This document shows positions 19,250 to 29,445 of a stretch of 64,000 bases of DNA, piece after piece. A program made the position numbers and the translations under genes. The notes under the pieces are model-generated. The model ran no database searches, was not told where the DNA came from, and was given only the letters and a program-made list of their open reading frames with translations. Source of the stretch: Simmondsia chinensis (lineage: Eukaryota; Streptophyta; Magnoliopsida; Caryophyllales; Simmondsiaceae); the NCBI GenBank assembly GCA_018398585.1, contig JAGTTD010000022.1, positions 6,578,001 through 6,642,000 of the forward strand. Reading direction: 5' to 3'. Numbering within the stretch: the first letter of the stretch is position 1; every line of letters begins with the position of its first letter.

Positions 19250-19800
19250 GGTATTAGCTCATTATTACTTGTATTAGATTAATTTGTTAATGTTTTATTG
19301 TATCTTCTGAATGGTTGTAATTAGAGTCATATACGTATCACCTTATTTCAGTTAGTTAATGTCTTAACAAGTACTAAAATACAACAGATATGTCAGTTAG
19401 TTAAATTTGCTTAAAATAATCAGGATTGTGGTAAAATCAAGTTGTGTTGTGTTGGATTTTAGATTTTTATGCAGCAATTGCAAGTTTTATTTGTGTCGTA
19501 TTATTATATTATGTTAGATTTTATTGATCAGTCTTCTAAGAGTTCTTTATAGTTTAATTGATGTATAGATATTTGTAATATATATATATATGATTTTTTT
19601 TCTATAAATTTTTTATATTGTACTATTTTAGTTAAGTTAGATTGTTGTTCCATTTATGCAAGTATAAAACCAAAAAAAAAGTAGCAAGTGGTCGGAATTT
19701 AATATAACATTTCACCAAGATAATTTAAACAACAAATTACATATTGAATTGTTTCTTTAGCTCCATGGTCAAGGGTTTTCCATCTCCATTGAATTCATTC
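19250..19800. other. AT-rich stretch, no gene
   Basis: Low-complexity AT-rich sequence including an ATATATATAT run near 19,580 and an A-run near 19,670. No motif seen. Confidence 0.5.
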
Positions 19801-19818
19801 GCCAAGCCACTTCACTCT

Positions 19819-20100
19819 CCCCCCCCCCCTCAAATCCAATGCGTTTTCGAGGGATCCAATTTCTCGCAGCCGATTCCGATCCGAGTTCTGCAACCGTGAA
19901 CGGAGGAGCATCGCCACTGGTGATGCAGATGAGCTGACTGAAGTGGCTCCGGCGGTTTGGGCGGTGGTGGAAATCTCCTCCTTTGGAAGGTCCTCAACGC
20001 CGTGAAGGCACTCTCACTGGCCTCCGCCGAGTTTCCGACGGGGATTCCACAGTTGCCGCCGGCCAAGTCTGCTGCTCTGGCCGCCGTCACGAGAAACAGT
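19819..20100. other. GC-rich island, possible gene remnant
   Basis: After an 11-nt C run the sequence becomes GC-rich, with open frames on both strands of about 86-93 codons (for example plus 19,957-20,238 and minus 20,090-19,830). Neither translation shows a family motif. The composition contrasts with the AT-rich surroundings and would fit a 5' exon of a plant gene or a captured gene fragment. I cannot name it. Confidence 0.3.
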
Positions 20101-20488
20101 GAAATTTACCCTGGCTTAAGGTTTGAGAATTTATACCATGATTTCAATATATACAATAATATACTTGAAATTTTTAAGTTTTTTCATATCCTGTCCAACT
20201 TTATATTTTTGTCAAAATCACATCCATTTTCAATATAAAATGTTGATTTACTAGATGATTATGATTACAACAATTTATATCAGATATATCAATATCCAAG
20301 TTAAATTGATAAAATTTACTATGTAGTTAGTATGAGATTTTATCTTTATTGTTTAGGTTGTCTAAATTTCTAATATTGTTCATATAGATTGAGATATAAG
20401 GTTTTTTTTTTTTTTTTTTTTTTTAATATTTTTTTTGCCCACCTGGGTACATATCTGCTCTCCATCGAAATCCCTTGGATATGAATTT

Positions 20489-22259
20489 TGTTGAAATTTG
20501 AGTTTTAGTATTTTTGTATTTATATTATATTTTGTATTTATTTCTTGTAACATTCTAAATTTTATAATATTTAGTGGTAGCTTTAACTAGGTATTGATAA
20601 GAGGCTTCGATGATTGCTCTTCCTCCTTCCAAAACCGACCATAGGAGAGAAAGACTAGGGAGTTTTATTGCTTTGTCCATCTAATTATTTTTCTAGTAAA
20701 GGATTCTTGATTTTCTAATTTTTTGTTTGTATTAGAGTTTTCTTTCTTTCTTTTTTTTTTTTTTTCGTGGCTAACGAGGGACCGGTTACCTGGTAAACCC
20801 CAACACACGCGGCAATCCACGCACCATAAGAGCTAGTCAAGAATTCCTAGGGGAGAATTCAACTACACACCTTCTAGTCTAAGGTAATACTCTATCCCCT
20901 TGATTTTTAACCACTGACGCAAAATCCTAGTGGGCATAGTTAGTTAATTCGCGTATAATACGCGTATACGAATTTTTGGCGTATAATACTTACGTATACG
21001 TATTTTTTACCAAAAATACGGAAAAATTCACGTATTTTTAGTATAAGTCGAATTATACGTATTTTATGAAAAATTCGTACGTTTTTTTTTTGGAAAAAAA
21101 ACCGGCACTATTTATTTTTGCTTAAAAAAAAGTAAATTTTAATTTTTTAAAATTACAAAAAAAGGTGAAAAGTAACTTTTTTGAAAAGGGCTTTTGATTA
21201 CTTTGACAATAAAGTGATTTGCATTGCAGCCCCTTAAATGCACATGGCAGCCTCTCTGTCTTCACTCCATCTTCTTCCTCTGCACGCCCCTTCTTCCTCC
21301 ACAAGCTTTTTTTTTTTTTTTTTAATAACACAATATAAGCTTTATTTTATTGACATTGTTTTGAGTATGTTCAACACCTGTGGAGGAAAATCAAGGAAAT
21401 TTGCAAGAAGACGTAGGCTTATTTAGTGAGGAAAGTATGTATGGTAGTATTTCTTCCTCTGTTTGTTTGACTTATGTTGACAGTGAGGATGAATAATCCA
21501 CTTGTAGAATTGATTAATTTTCAAGTTTGGTATGTAATTATGTATTTTGGTATGTAAGTTATTCGGACTATGGCAATTGGCTTGTAATTTCTATTTCAGT
21601 TATAGTACTTGGTTTATTTTTGAATTAGAAACTTTCGTTTTGGATTAAGTATACATATAGTTATCTTTGGCTTGAACATACTCTAATGATGCATAAGTGG
21701 ACATTGAATTGTTTTAGTGTCTACATGGATTTAAATTTTGTAAAAAATTATCCGAATTTTTGGACCATATATTTGAGAATGTAGCCGTTTTAAACATGAA
21801 TGTATGAATACACGTTTTTTAAGAGTCAACGTATGATTGGCTGAATTTTTGACCGTATTTTTAATAAGAAAATACGAATAATACACATACGTATTAAACT
21901 CTATTTTATTCTCGTACCGTATTTAACTATCTATGCTAGTGGGTGCTGTTTATTTTATATAATATATTTAGTACTATAATTATTAGGACTAGTAAATAGG
22001 TCAGGTTCTTTATTGTTCTTTTCCTTGACTATAGCCTACCAAAGCAATTGATCAAGGCCATTGGTGTAGTTTTAATTATTTTTCTCTCAAGGATCATAAG
22101 CCTTTTTGCCTTCCTCCTTTGTATTATAAATTGATGTTCATATTGCGAATAATAATATCCAAGTCTGAATTTGTCTATTCAAGTCTTGTGAATAATATAT
22201 CCAAGTCTTATTCTATATTTCTTAGTTTGTTTTGTTCTTGTCTAGTCTAAGTTTTGACA
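20489..22259 (+). repeat. 5' LTR of the outer element, split by hAT
   Basis: Starts TGTTGAAATTTGAG and ends GTTTTGACA directly before the PBS. The native length without the hAT insertion is about 762 bp. The first ~170 bp align with 29,270-29,445. Confidence 0.7.
20935..21935. mobile_element. Non-autonomous hAT-like DNA transposon, 1,001 bp
   Basis: Ends are CATAGTTAGTTAATTCGCGT on the left and, reading inward from the right, CATAGATAGTTAAATACGGT, an imperfect inverted repeat of about 21 bp (16 matches). Both sides are flanked by the identical octamer CTAGTGGG (20,927-20,934 and 21,936-21,943), the 8-bp target duplication expected of hAT transposition. Subterminal regions are packed with ACGTAT/CGTATA words in both orientations, as in hAT elements where transposase binds. 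Short internal frames (for example 21,122-21,331 minus) show no transposase, so it would need help in trans. It lies inside the 5' LTR of an older retroelement. Confidence 0.88.
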
Positions 22260-22271
22260 TGGTATTAGAGC
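22260..22271 (+). other. PBS of the outer LTR element
   Basis: TGGTATTAGAGC, one mismatch from the usual tRNA-iMet complement TGGTATCAGAGC, immediately after the LTR end ...TTTTGACA. Confidence 0.75.
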
Positions 22272-22581
22272 AAAATACGATCTAATAGCTTTTATTTTCC
22301 TTCTTTCTTTCTTTCTTTCTTCCTTTTTTTTTTTTTTTTTTTTTTTTGTTTCTCTACAGCAAGCTTTCACCAAAGTTTTAACCTTCTTTGTTCTTGTTTT
22401 CGGTTGCTGCGGCAAGCTCCATTTAAAGCCTTGGTTTTGGGTCTAGTATTTGGTTGGGTTTGTTCCTTTTTTTTTTTTTTTTTTTTTTTTTTTGGTTAAC
22501 AATGTGCAACACACAATTTTTAAGGTTATGTTAGAAGCTTACAATTTTGCTTCTTGTCATACCCATATTTGGTCTTGTTTT

Positions 22582-23049
22582 TGATGCAGCAAGCTTAGGC
22601 GCCTAGGTCTAGGCTTGGCGGTAGGAAGCTCACAGCAAATACGCGGAACCCGGACTTGGCGCCACCTTGATCAAGCACGGTTAAGGGCTTGCGAGATTCC
22701 CGGCTAGATTCATGGACGGTTTTGGCTAGTTTCCAGCTCAACAATTTATCTCTTTCCTTAATTTTGATTTATTCTTTATTAGTTGATTTGATTTCTATTT
22801 CCTTAATTCGGTTTAGATTTGATTAGGAATCCTTTATCTATATAAAGGGATGTTATGTTAGTTTAGGGATCATCCAACTTAAAAATTCCAATAAATTATT
22901 TTCTCTCTTTTTGTAATCTCGAGTTCTCGACCGGTGAGAAACGAGCTTATGAACCTCTTTTGTTAATTTTATTTCAGTTATAATAAAATTCAAAAGGGAA
23001 GGCCGTTGAACCTTCCCGTTGCCCAATTTTTCCATTACGCGCTGCATCA
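22582..23049 (+). repeat. Ty3 5' LTR
   Basis: 468 bp, TGATGCAGC...GCTGCATCA, with a TATA box at 22,839-22,846. The PBS-like CTGGTATTAGAGCTC follows directly. Confidence 0.93.
22839..22846 (+). promoter_or_regulatory. TATA box in Ty3 5' LTR
   Basis: ATCTATATAAAGGGATG; the same sequence is conserved in the 3' LTR at 27,733-27,740, which supports function in the ancestral copy. Confidence 0.65.
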
Positions 23050-23051
23050 TC

Positions 23052-23064
23052 TGGTATTAGAGCT
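23052..23064 (+). other. Ty3 PBS
   Basis: TGGTATTAGAGCT two bases after the 5' LTR, similar to tRNA-iMet-complementary sites. Confidence 0.75.
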
Positions 23065-23083
23065 CAGTTCGTTTCCTGCAACG

Positions 23084-24192
23084 ATGGCCCCTGGAAGACG
23101 TCAAAGGAATGCCACCGTGGAAGACATTACCGACCGTGATCGCCATCAGCAGCTTGAGAGGAGATTTGAGGAATTGGAAGAGAGATTCCGGCGGATCGAG
23201 CAACACTTGGTCCAAATCGGTGTTAACCCCAACTCTATGGGTGGAGCGAGGCACCAACACCACTGTTCGCCTGGCGTGAATGGTGAAGACAAGGATGACC
23301 CCTTTATGGATCCTTTCTTTGATGAAGACCAACCGGACCTAAGGCCCAGGCCCCAGCGGCGCCGTGGTGAAGATCGTGACGATCGGAAGTGGCAGTCTGG
23401 GCTTCGGATTGAGTTACCGGAGTTCAGTGTAGGAGGATGTCCGGAGGAGTTCTTAGATTGGCTTGTAGCCGTCGAGGAAGTCCTTGAATTCAGGGAAATA
23501 CCGGAAAGAAAACAGGCGCCGCTAGTCGCTACTCGCCTTCGAGGTAGGGCTGCCACCTGGTGGCACCAGCTTAAACAAACCCGGTTCAGGCAAGGAAAGT
23601 TCAAGATTGAAACATGGGAGAAGATGAAGAAGCACCTTCGCAGCGCCTTCTTACCGTACAATCATGCACGGATCATGTACCAACGCCTTCAAGGGTTACG
23701 CCAAGGTTCGAAGTCTGTTGAAGACTACACTACTGAGTTCAATTCCCTAGTCGCCAGAAACGACTTGGCAGAGTTTGAAGAAAAGTTGGCGGATCGTTTT
23801 ATTAGTGGCCTAAGAGAGCCCATCCAAGACGTACTCAATATGTTTGATATATTTACAGTGGCGAACGCATCTCAGAGAGTCGTGAATGTGGAGCGGCAAC
23901 AAAGGCGCCGCCCTTCTGGCGTGACAGGAAACACACAAGCAGGCGGTAGAGATACAAAACCGTGTGCCGCCAACTCAGAATCAAAATGCCTAGAATAGAG
24001 CACCTCCTGTTGTTATTGGGAAGCAGATTAATTAAGAGGCAGGCGGTTTTTCCCGTATACGTTGCTTCAAGTGTGGAGAAGTAGGTCACCGTGCCTCCGA
24101 ATGCCGAAAGGGAGACAGACTGGGTAATGCTCTTCTCATTAATGAGCCTACTGAAGAAGAAGATGAGGCCGTTGAAGAAGATGGTCAAGATG
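23084..24192 (+). pseudogene. Ty3/gypsy gag with zinc knuckle
   Basis: ATG at 23,084, 35 bp after the LTR, starts MAPGRRQRNATVEDITDRD. A coiled-coil-like stretch (LEERFRRIEQ) leads to the retrotransposon gag core: LRIELPEFSVGGCPEEFLDW, EVLEFREIPERKQAPLVATR, RGRAATWWHQLKQTRF, KMKKHLRSAFLPYN and SVEDYTTEFNSLVARNDL. The zinc knuckle CFKCGEVGHRASEC (24,063-24,104) has perfect CX2CX4HX4C spacing. Gag forms the particle and binds RNA. Stops at 23,996 and near 24,034 separate the core from the zinc knuckle. An upstream in-frame ATG at 23,006 lies inside the LTR and is ignored. Confidence 0.93.
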
Positions 24193-24194
24193 AC

Positions 24195-24740
24195 TTGGCG
24201 AAACAGGGAGAGGACCCCATTATAGGAGACGAGGGGCAATGTCTTGTCGTTAGGCGTGTCTGCCTCACGCCAAGGAATGAACAAGGAGACAACTGGCTGA
24301 GGAACCATATCTTCCAAACGACCTATACTATTGGCGGGAAAGTTTGCCGTGTGGTTATAGACTCAAGAAGCTGTGAAAACGTCATCTCCGAGGAGGCGGT
24401 TAACAAGTTGGCGTTAAAGACTGAAGCCCATCCTCAGCCATACTGTTTGTCTTGGCTGAAGAAGGGTAATCAGGTGACGGTTTCCAAACGATGTTTCGTG
24501 AATTTCTCAATAGGGCCAAGGTATAAGGAGGGAGTATGGTGCGCTGTAGTCGCCATGGATGCATGTCACCTACTCTTAGGGCGTCCTTGGCAATATGACT
24601 GAGGAGCTTTGCACGATGGACGGAGAAACACGTACAGTTTCATGTCTGAAGGGGTGAAAACATTGCTTTTACCCAAGAAGGAGGAACCAAAGGCTACCGT
24701 GGCTCAACACCCCAATGTGTAGGGTCGCGCCATGTTTGCT
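24195..24740 (+). pseudogene. Ty3 protease
   Basis: The frame contains FQTTYTIGGKVCRVVIDSRS followed by CENVISEEAVNKL and, downstream, AMDACHLLLGRPWQYD, the flap-to-helix end (LLGRPW) of a retropepsin. The active-site triad normally reads D-S/T-G; here it is D-S-R near 24,360, a substitution expected to abolish cleavage. A stop follows at 24,601 and another near 24,720. The protease would process the Gag-Pol polyprotein. Confidence 0.9.
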
Positions 24741-25790
24741 AAAGAAGTTGGCGACACCAAGGTTGTGTTTGTTCTGATTGGGAAGGAAGCTGACAGTGTG
24801 TTCGACAAGTCGCCAAGTGAAATCTTGCCTCTGTTAAGGGAATTTGCTGATGTATTCCCAGATGAGTTACCAACCACATTGCCACCTTTGCGTGACATAT
24901 AGCACATAATCGATCTAATTTCGGGAGCATCCTTGCCGAACAAGCCCCATTACCATATGAGTCCTTCTGAGCACGAAGAACTCAGATGCTAAGTTAAAGA
25001 GTTGCTTGCTAGAGGTTTCGTCAGAGAAAGCTTGAGTCCCTGTGCTGTCCCGGCCTTGCTGACGGCCAACGAAGGATGGGAGTTGGCATATGTGTGTGGA
25101 CAGTAGAGCCATCAACAAGATAACAGTGCGGTATCGTTTCCCCATTCCAAGACTGGATGATCTTCTGGATCAATTACAAAGCACCAAGGTATTTACGAAG
25201 CTGGACCTCAAAAGTGGCTACCATCAGATACGAATATTTTCCCGGGGATGATGGAAGACAGCCTTTAAGACAAGAGAAGGTCTCTATGAGTGGTTGGTGA
25301 TGCCGTTTGGTCTCTCCAATGCACCTAGTACCTTCATGAGGTTCATGAATCAGGTATTACATCCGTTCATTGGCAAGTTTGTCGTCGTCTACTTTGATGA
25401 CATTTTAATTTATAGCCGTGACCGTACTGAGCACGTCAATCATCTGAGAGAGGTTCTTCTTACCTTGAGAAGTCAGTATTTGTTCGCCACATTGAAGAAG
25501 TGTGAATTAATGAGGGAAAAGGTGACCTTCCTTAGCTTCATTATTTCCAAGGACGGTATCTCGGCTGATGAAGGAAAAATCGCAGCCATCCGTGACTTGC
25601 CACTTAGTGATGCACGAAGCTTCCATGGGCTGGCGTCATTCTACAGGCGCTTCGTTCCTGGCTTCAGCTCTACCGTAGCGCCTATCACAGATTGCCTTAA
25701 GCAAGGTTCTTTTGTTTTGACGCCTGAAGCCGCATCCGCTTTTGCCATTATCAAGTTGAAGTTGACAACAGCCCCAGTGTTGGCGTTACA
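24741..25790 (+). pseudogene. Ty3 reverse transcriptase
   Basis: LLREFADVFPDELP begins the RT leader. [46 protein letters not shown] sequence (25,200) and [20 protein letters not shown] follow, then [18 protein letters not shown] with the catalytic YFDD at 25,390-25,401, [12 protein letters not shown] and [17 protein letters not shown]. In-frame stops at about 24,901, 24,988 and 25,105 and a frameshift near 25,130-25,250 break the N-terminal half. The palm and thumb are continuous in the frame 25,294-25,932. RT copies the element RNA to DNA. Confidence 0.95.
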
Positions 25791-26345
25791 TGACTTTCAG
25801 AAGACGTTTGAACTACACACCGATGCTTCAAAGGTTGGTATTGGTGCCGTCCTAAGTCAAGAAGGAAGATCGGTTGCTTTCTTCAGTCAGAAACTTCATG
25901 GGAGTAAGTTGAGATATTCTACTTACGACTAGAGTTTTACGCTTTGGTCAGAGCACTTCGACATTGGAAGTCTTATCTAGCAAACCGTGAGTTTATTCTG
26001 TACTCAGACAATATAGCCCTGAAGTTTATCAATAGTCAAGAGAAGTTGTCAGAGAGGCATGCCAAGTGGGCGGGTTTCATCCAACTCTTCCACTTTTCAA
26101 TCAAACACACTTCTGGCGCGATGAATAAGGTGGTTGACGCCTTAAGCAAGAGGACCATGGTCTTAAAGCAATGTAAGACTGAAGTTACTAGGTTCGAGCA
26201 TTTCAAGGGTATGTACCGTGATGACCCAACGTTTAGCAGCATTTGGCGTGACGCACAGCTTGGCCCAGTGACGGATTACTCAATCCATGATGGGTATTTG
26301 TTCAAGGGGAACCAACTATGTGTACCACACTCTAGTTGGCGTTAG
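25791..26345 (+). pseudogene. Ty3 RNase H
   Basis: [39 protein letters not shown], a stop at 25,930, then ALVRALRHWKSYLANREFIL, YSDNIALKFI, RHAKWAGFIQLFHFSIKHTS and VVDALSKR. This is the usual Ty3 RNase H sequence with the aspartates of HTDAS, YSDN and VVDALSKR visible. It degrades RNA in the hybrid during reverse transcription. The usual YSxxExE glutamate region is disrupted by the stop (STYD-stop-EFYAL). Confidence 0.92.
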
Positions 26346-27440
26346 AAAATAATAGAGGAGAAGCATAATTCTGGACATGTTGGCAGGGACAAGACATTGA
26401 GGCTCATTACCGCCACTTATTTCTGGTCCACAATCCGCAAAGAAGTTGAGAGATTTGTCAAGCGATGCCATACTTGTCAAATTTCTAAAGGAGGGATGAC
26501 GAATGTGGGACTCTATTTACCATTACCGGTACCTGATCAATCGTGGCCAGATGTGAGCATGGACTTCGTATTGGGATTGCCGCGAACAGTTGGCAGAATT
26601 GATTCCATTTTTGTTGTTGTTGACCTGTTTTCGAAGATGGCTCACTTCATTGGGTGCAAGAAGGCAGCAGACGCCACCTACGTTGCAAGTCTTGACTTCA
26701 AAGACGTTTACAAGCTCCATGGCTTACCGTCCAGCATAGTGTCTGACAGAGACGTTCGGTTCATCAACCATTTCTAGCGCAGCCTTTGGAAATTGGCGAA
26801 CACTACTCTATCCTTTAGCACGGTCCATCAGCCGCAAACCGACGGCCAAACTGAGGTCGCCAACCGTTCCTTAGGGAACATACTCCACTGTTTGGCTGCC
26901 GAAAATCCCAAGAGTTGGCACAGAAGCTTCACCAAGCTGAATTTGCCTACAATAGCTTAGTAAATAGAAGCACGGGGTTCACACCATTTCAAGTTGTCTA
27001 TGGGTTCACTCCACGAGCTCCTATTGACTTGGGGCCAGTTCCAGACTTGGCGCGTCCTCATGGCAAAGCAGAAGACTTCATAACTTCCCTTCAGGACATT
27101 CATGAACAGACAAGGGAGCGGTTATTGAAGGTTAACGCCAAGTATAAAGACGACCGTGATAGCAGGCAACGGCGAATGCAACTCCAAGTTGGAGATAAAG
27201 TTTGGGCTATTTTAACACGAGAGCGCTTTCCGGCTTGGGAGTATAATAAACTCTCCGCCCGCAAGATGGGCCCTTTGGCGGTTCTTGAGAAGATCAACGA
27301 CAACGTTTACTGTCTACAATTGTTGCCTGGTATGCGAACTTTAGATATCTTTAACGGTAAGCATCTCAGTCCTTACTTCGGCGAGAATATCAGTGTTGAT
27401 CCCCAGTCAAATTCGAGGGCGAATTCTCTCCAACCCGGGG
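26346..27440 (+). pseudogene. Ty3 integrase with GPY/F end
   Basis: The zinc-binding N-terminus reads EKHNSGHVGRDKTL ... RCHTCQISKGG (HHCC). The DDE core shows SMDFVLGLPRTVGRIDSIFV, GLPSSIVSDRDVRFINHF and, after a stop at 26,775, HQPQTDGQTEVANRSLGN, supplying the D, D and E. A GPY/F module follows (ARKMGPLAVLEKINDNVYCL) ending near GKHLSPYFGE. No chromodomain is visible between this and the 3' LTR at 27,445. Integrase joins cDNA ends to the target, here giving the 5-bp GTTTT duplication. The stop at 26,775 and a frameshift near 26,905 inactivate it. Confidence 0.93.
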
Positions 27441-27444
27441 AGGA

Positions 27445-27943
27445 TGATGCAGCGAGCTTAGGCGCCTAGGTATAGGCTTGGCGGTAGGAAGCTCACGGCA
27501 TGTAGGCAGAACCCGAACTTGGCGCTACCTGGACTTGGCGCCGCCTTGATCAAGCACGGTTAAGGGCTTGCGAGATTCTCGGCTAGATTCATGGACGGTT
27601 TTGGCTAGTTTCGAGCTCAACAATTTATCTCTTTCCTTAATTTTGATTTATCCTTTATTAGTTGATTTGATTTGATTTCTATTTCTTTAATTCGGTTTAG
27701 ATTTGATTTGATTTGATTAGGAATCCCTCATCTATATAAAGGGATGTTATGTTAGTTTAGGGATCATCCAACTTAAAAATTCCAATAAATTATTTTCTCC
27801 CTTTTTGTAATCTCGAGTTCTCGACCTGTGAGAAACGAGCTTATGAACCTCTTTTGTTAATTTTATTTCAGTTATAATAAAATTCAAAAGGGAAGGCCGT
27901 TGAACCTTCCCGTTATGCAATTTTCCCATTACGTGCTGCATCA
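27445..27943 (+). repeat. Ty3 3' LTR
   Basis: 499 bp, preceded by the purine-rich CGGGGAGGA. It is longer than the 5' LTR because of a ~24-bp partial duplication (CTACCTGGACTTGGCGCC region) and expansion of a TTGATT motif near 27,705. Confidence 0.93.
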
Positions 27944-29269
27944 GTTTTGTTGACATTCATGTTTGAGGAATTCACAATCCTTGTTTGTGGATCATACCTG
28001 TCATACCAAGGTCAATTCATAATTCTTCCATTGCACCACTTCTGTATAGCGGCTTTGTCCTGGGTTTGTTGTTTTTGTCAAGATTCTTGTTTTGAGTTGA
28101 TCTTTTTTTTTTTTTTTGTGTTTATCAAATCGTGTCTATCGGTACTTCTAATCAAGTTTTTTGTTGTAGTTTCCATGGTAGGGGGAGTCGTTGATACTTA
28201 AAATTGTTTTACTTTTATGAGGGAATGAATTTTGTTAACAGTTTAAGCTTCTATTTGTTCTGATTGACATCGAAGCTTGAGCTTTTAGACAAGTTGGTTC
28301 ATCACCTGAAGTTATCTTTCTTATCTCTATTTTTGGTCTAAGTTGTGACTTTGGCTTCCTCTGTTTTTAGTTTCAACCATAAGCTTCTGGAATCAAAATT
28401 CTCATGGATTATCATTAAATAATCAAAATATTTTGATTCCCAAATTTTTTTTTGGGTTTGTTTTTTACCGAGAGTACCTACGTCTTGATATCAAAATTTG
28501 TCTTGTTTTTTGTTTAAAATTTTGTTCAAGTTGTTGAATTATTTTATTTTGAGTTGTTATCTTTCTTTTCCTTCTCACTATTGGGTTCATGGCCATGTTT
28601 TTTTGGCCCTCCATATTTGATTTCAAATAAGAGTTTTGGAATCATCATTTAAAGTTAAAAGTTCGATTTGCTTAGCTCTTATTTTTGGGTTTGTTTTGGC
28701 AGTTTTTACCTGTGGCTTTGGTACTTAAATTTGTCTTGAAATTGGTTCTCCACATTCAATTTTGTTTGATTACCCAAGTTGTTTTTTTGTCTTGAATTTG
28801 GTGTTATTTTCATAGTTTGAGGCTACTATAAATCAAGTTTCTGTCAATCCGTGTGACGTGGGGAGTAGTAGATAATCTTTCTTCATTCTATCTTCACCCT
28901 TGGACGACCCAAAGGATGAATTCAGTCCAAGTTTTGCTTTCTTGGTTGCGTTCTTCAAGTTCTGTTGCAACTCATTTAAAGTCCAATTCCAATTATCTTA
29001 TATACCTGCTAAGTCTACATTTAGTGGTTTGTTTCACTGAGTTGTTGGATCAAAATTTTGGTTTTCACTTGGTAATTATGTTCCACATATATTATGGTTT
29101 ATCGTGGTAGCTTCGCGTTGCGGGGTTCTAATTTTCAGTTCTCATTTGGTTGTTTTTGGTGTGTTTGTTAAACAGTGTTTACATTGGTGTGTTTCACTGA
29201 GACGTTGGATCAAAATTTTGGTCTTCACTTGGTTTGTCATGAGTTTATATCCTCCAACTTGAGGGGGAG
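27944..29269 (+). other. Internal region of outer LTR element, non-coding
   Basis: T-rich sequence with no gag or pol motif. A ~41-bp direct repeat (TTTCACTGAGTTGTTGGATC then AAAATTTTGG; 29,033 and 29,190) is the only structure seen. The polypurine tract TTGAGGGGGAG lies at 29,259-29,269. Confidence 0.6.
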
Positions 29270-29445
29270 TATTTAAACATGAGTTCTAGTATTCTTGTAT
29301 TTACATTGTATTTTTGTATTTTGTATTTACCTCTTGTAACATCCTAGTAATTATAGTATTTAGTGGAAGCTTTGACTAGGTATTGATGACGGCTTCAATG
29401 GTTGCTCTTTCTCCTTTCATAACTCACCATTGATGAGGAAAGGAA
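29270..29445 (+). repeat. 3' LTR of outer element, truncated
   Basis: TATTTAAACATGAGTTCTAG and following match the first ~170 bp of the 5' LTR at 20,489. Similarity stops at the L1 sequence near 29,440. Confidence 0.65.

Larger units (their letters stand above)
22582..27943 (+). mobile_element. Complete Ty3/gypsy retrotransposon with target duplication
   Basis: Two LTRs (22,582-23,049 and 27,445-27,943) both start TGATGCAGC and end GCTGCATCA. The flanks are GTTTT on both sides (22,577-22,581 and 27,944-27,948), a perfect 5-bp target duplication. The order gag, protease, RT, RNase H, integrase is that of Ty3/gypsy. The domain wording resembles plant chromoviruses, though I see no chromodomain after the integrase GPY/F motif. 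By eye the LTRs differ at roughly 20 substitutions over about 465 aligned bases (4-5%) plus small insertions. Multiple stops in gag-pol indicate a structurally complete but coding-dead copy. It is inserted into the internal domain of an older LTR element. Confidence 0.93.
20489..29445 (+). mobile_element. Non-autonomous LTR retrotransposon, outer layer of nest
   Basis: A 5' LTR (20,489-22,259) is followed by a tRNA-iMet-like PBS (TGGTATTAGAGC, 22,260-22,271). The matching 3' LTR start follows a polypurine tract (TTGAGGGGGAG) at 29,270. The LTR copies share AGTATTTTTGTATTTA-like, TTTAGTGG, AGCTTTGACTAGGTATTGAT-like and GATTGCTCTT-like words. After removing the nested hAT (1,009 bp with duplication) and Ty3 element (5,367 bp), the internal region is about 1.65 kb and shows no gag or pol, so the element would have depended on proteins from a relative. 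The 3' LTR is cut off near 29,445 where L1 sequence begins. Confidence 0.7.

Noticed and set aside
19819..20100. Naming the GC-rich island as a specific plant gene
   Set aside because: No frame shows a recognisable domain; giving a product would be invention.
23146..23661. 171-codon minus-strand ORF
   Set aside because: Antisense of the well-supported Ty3 gag.
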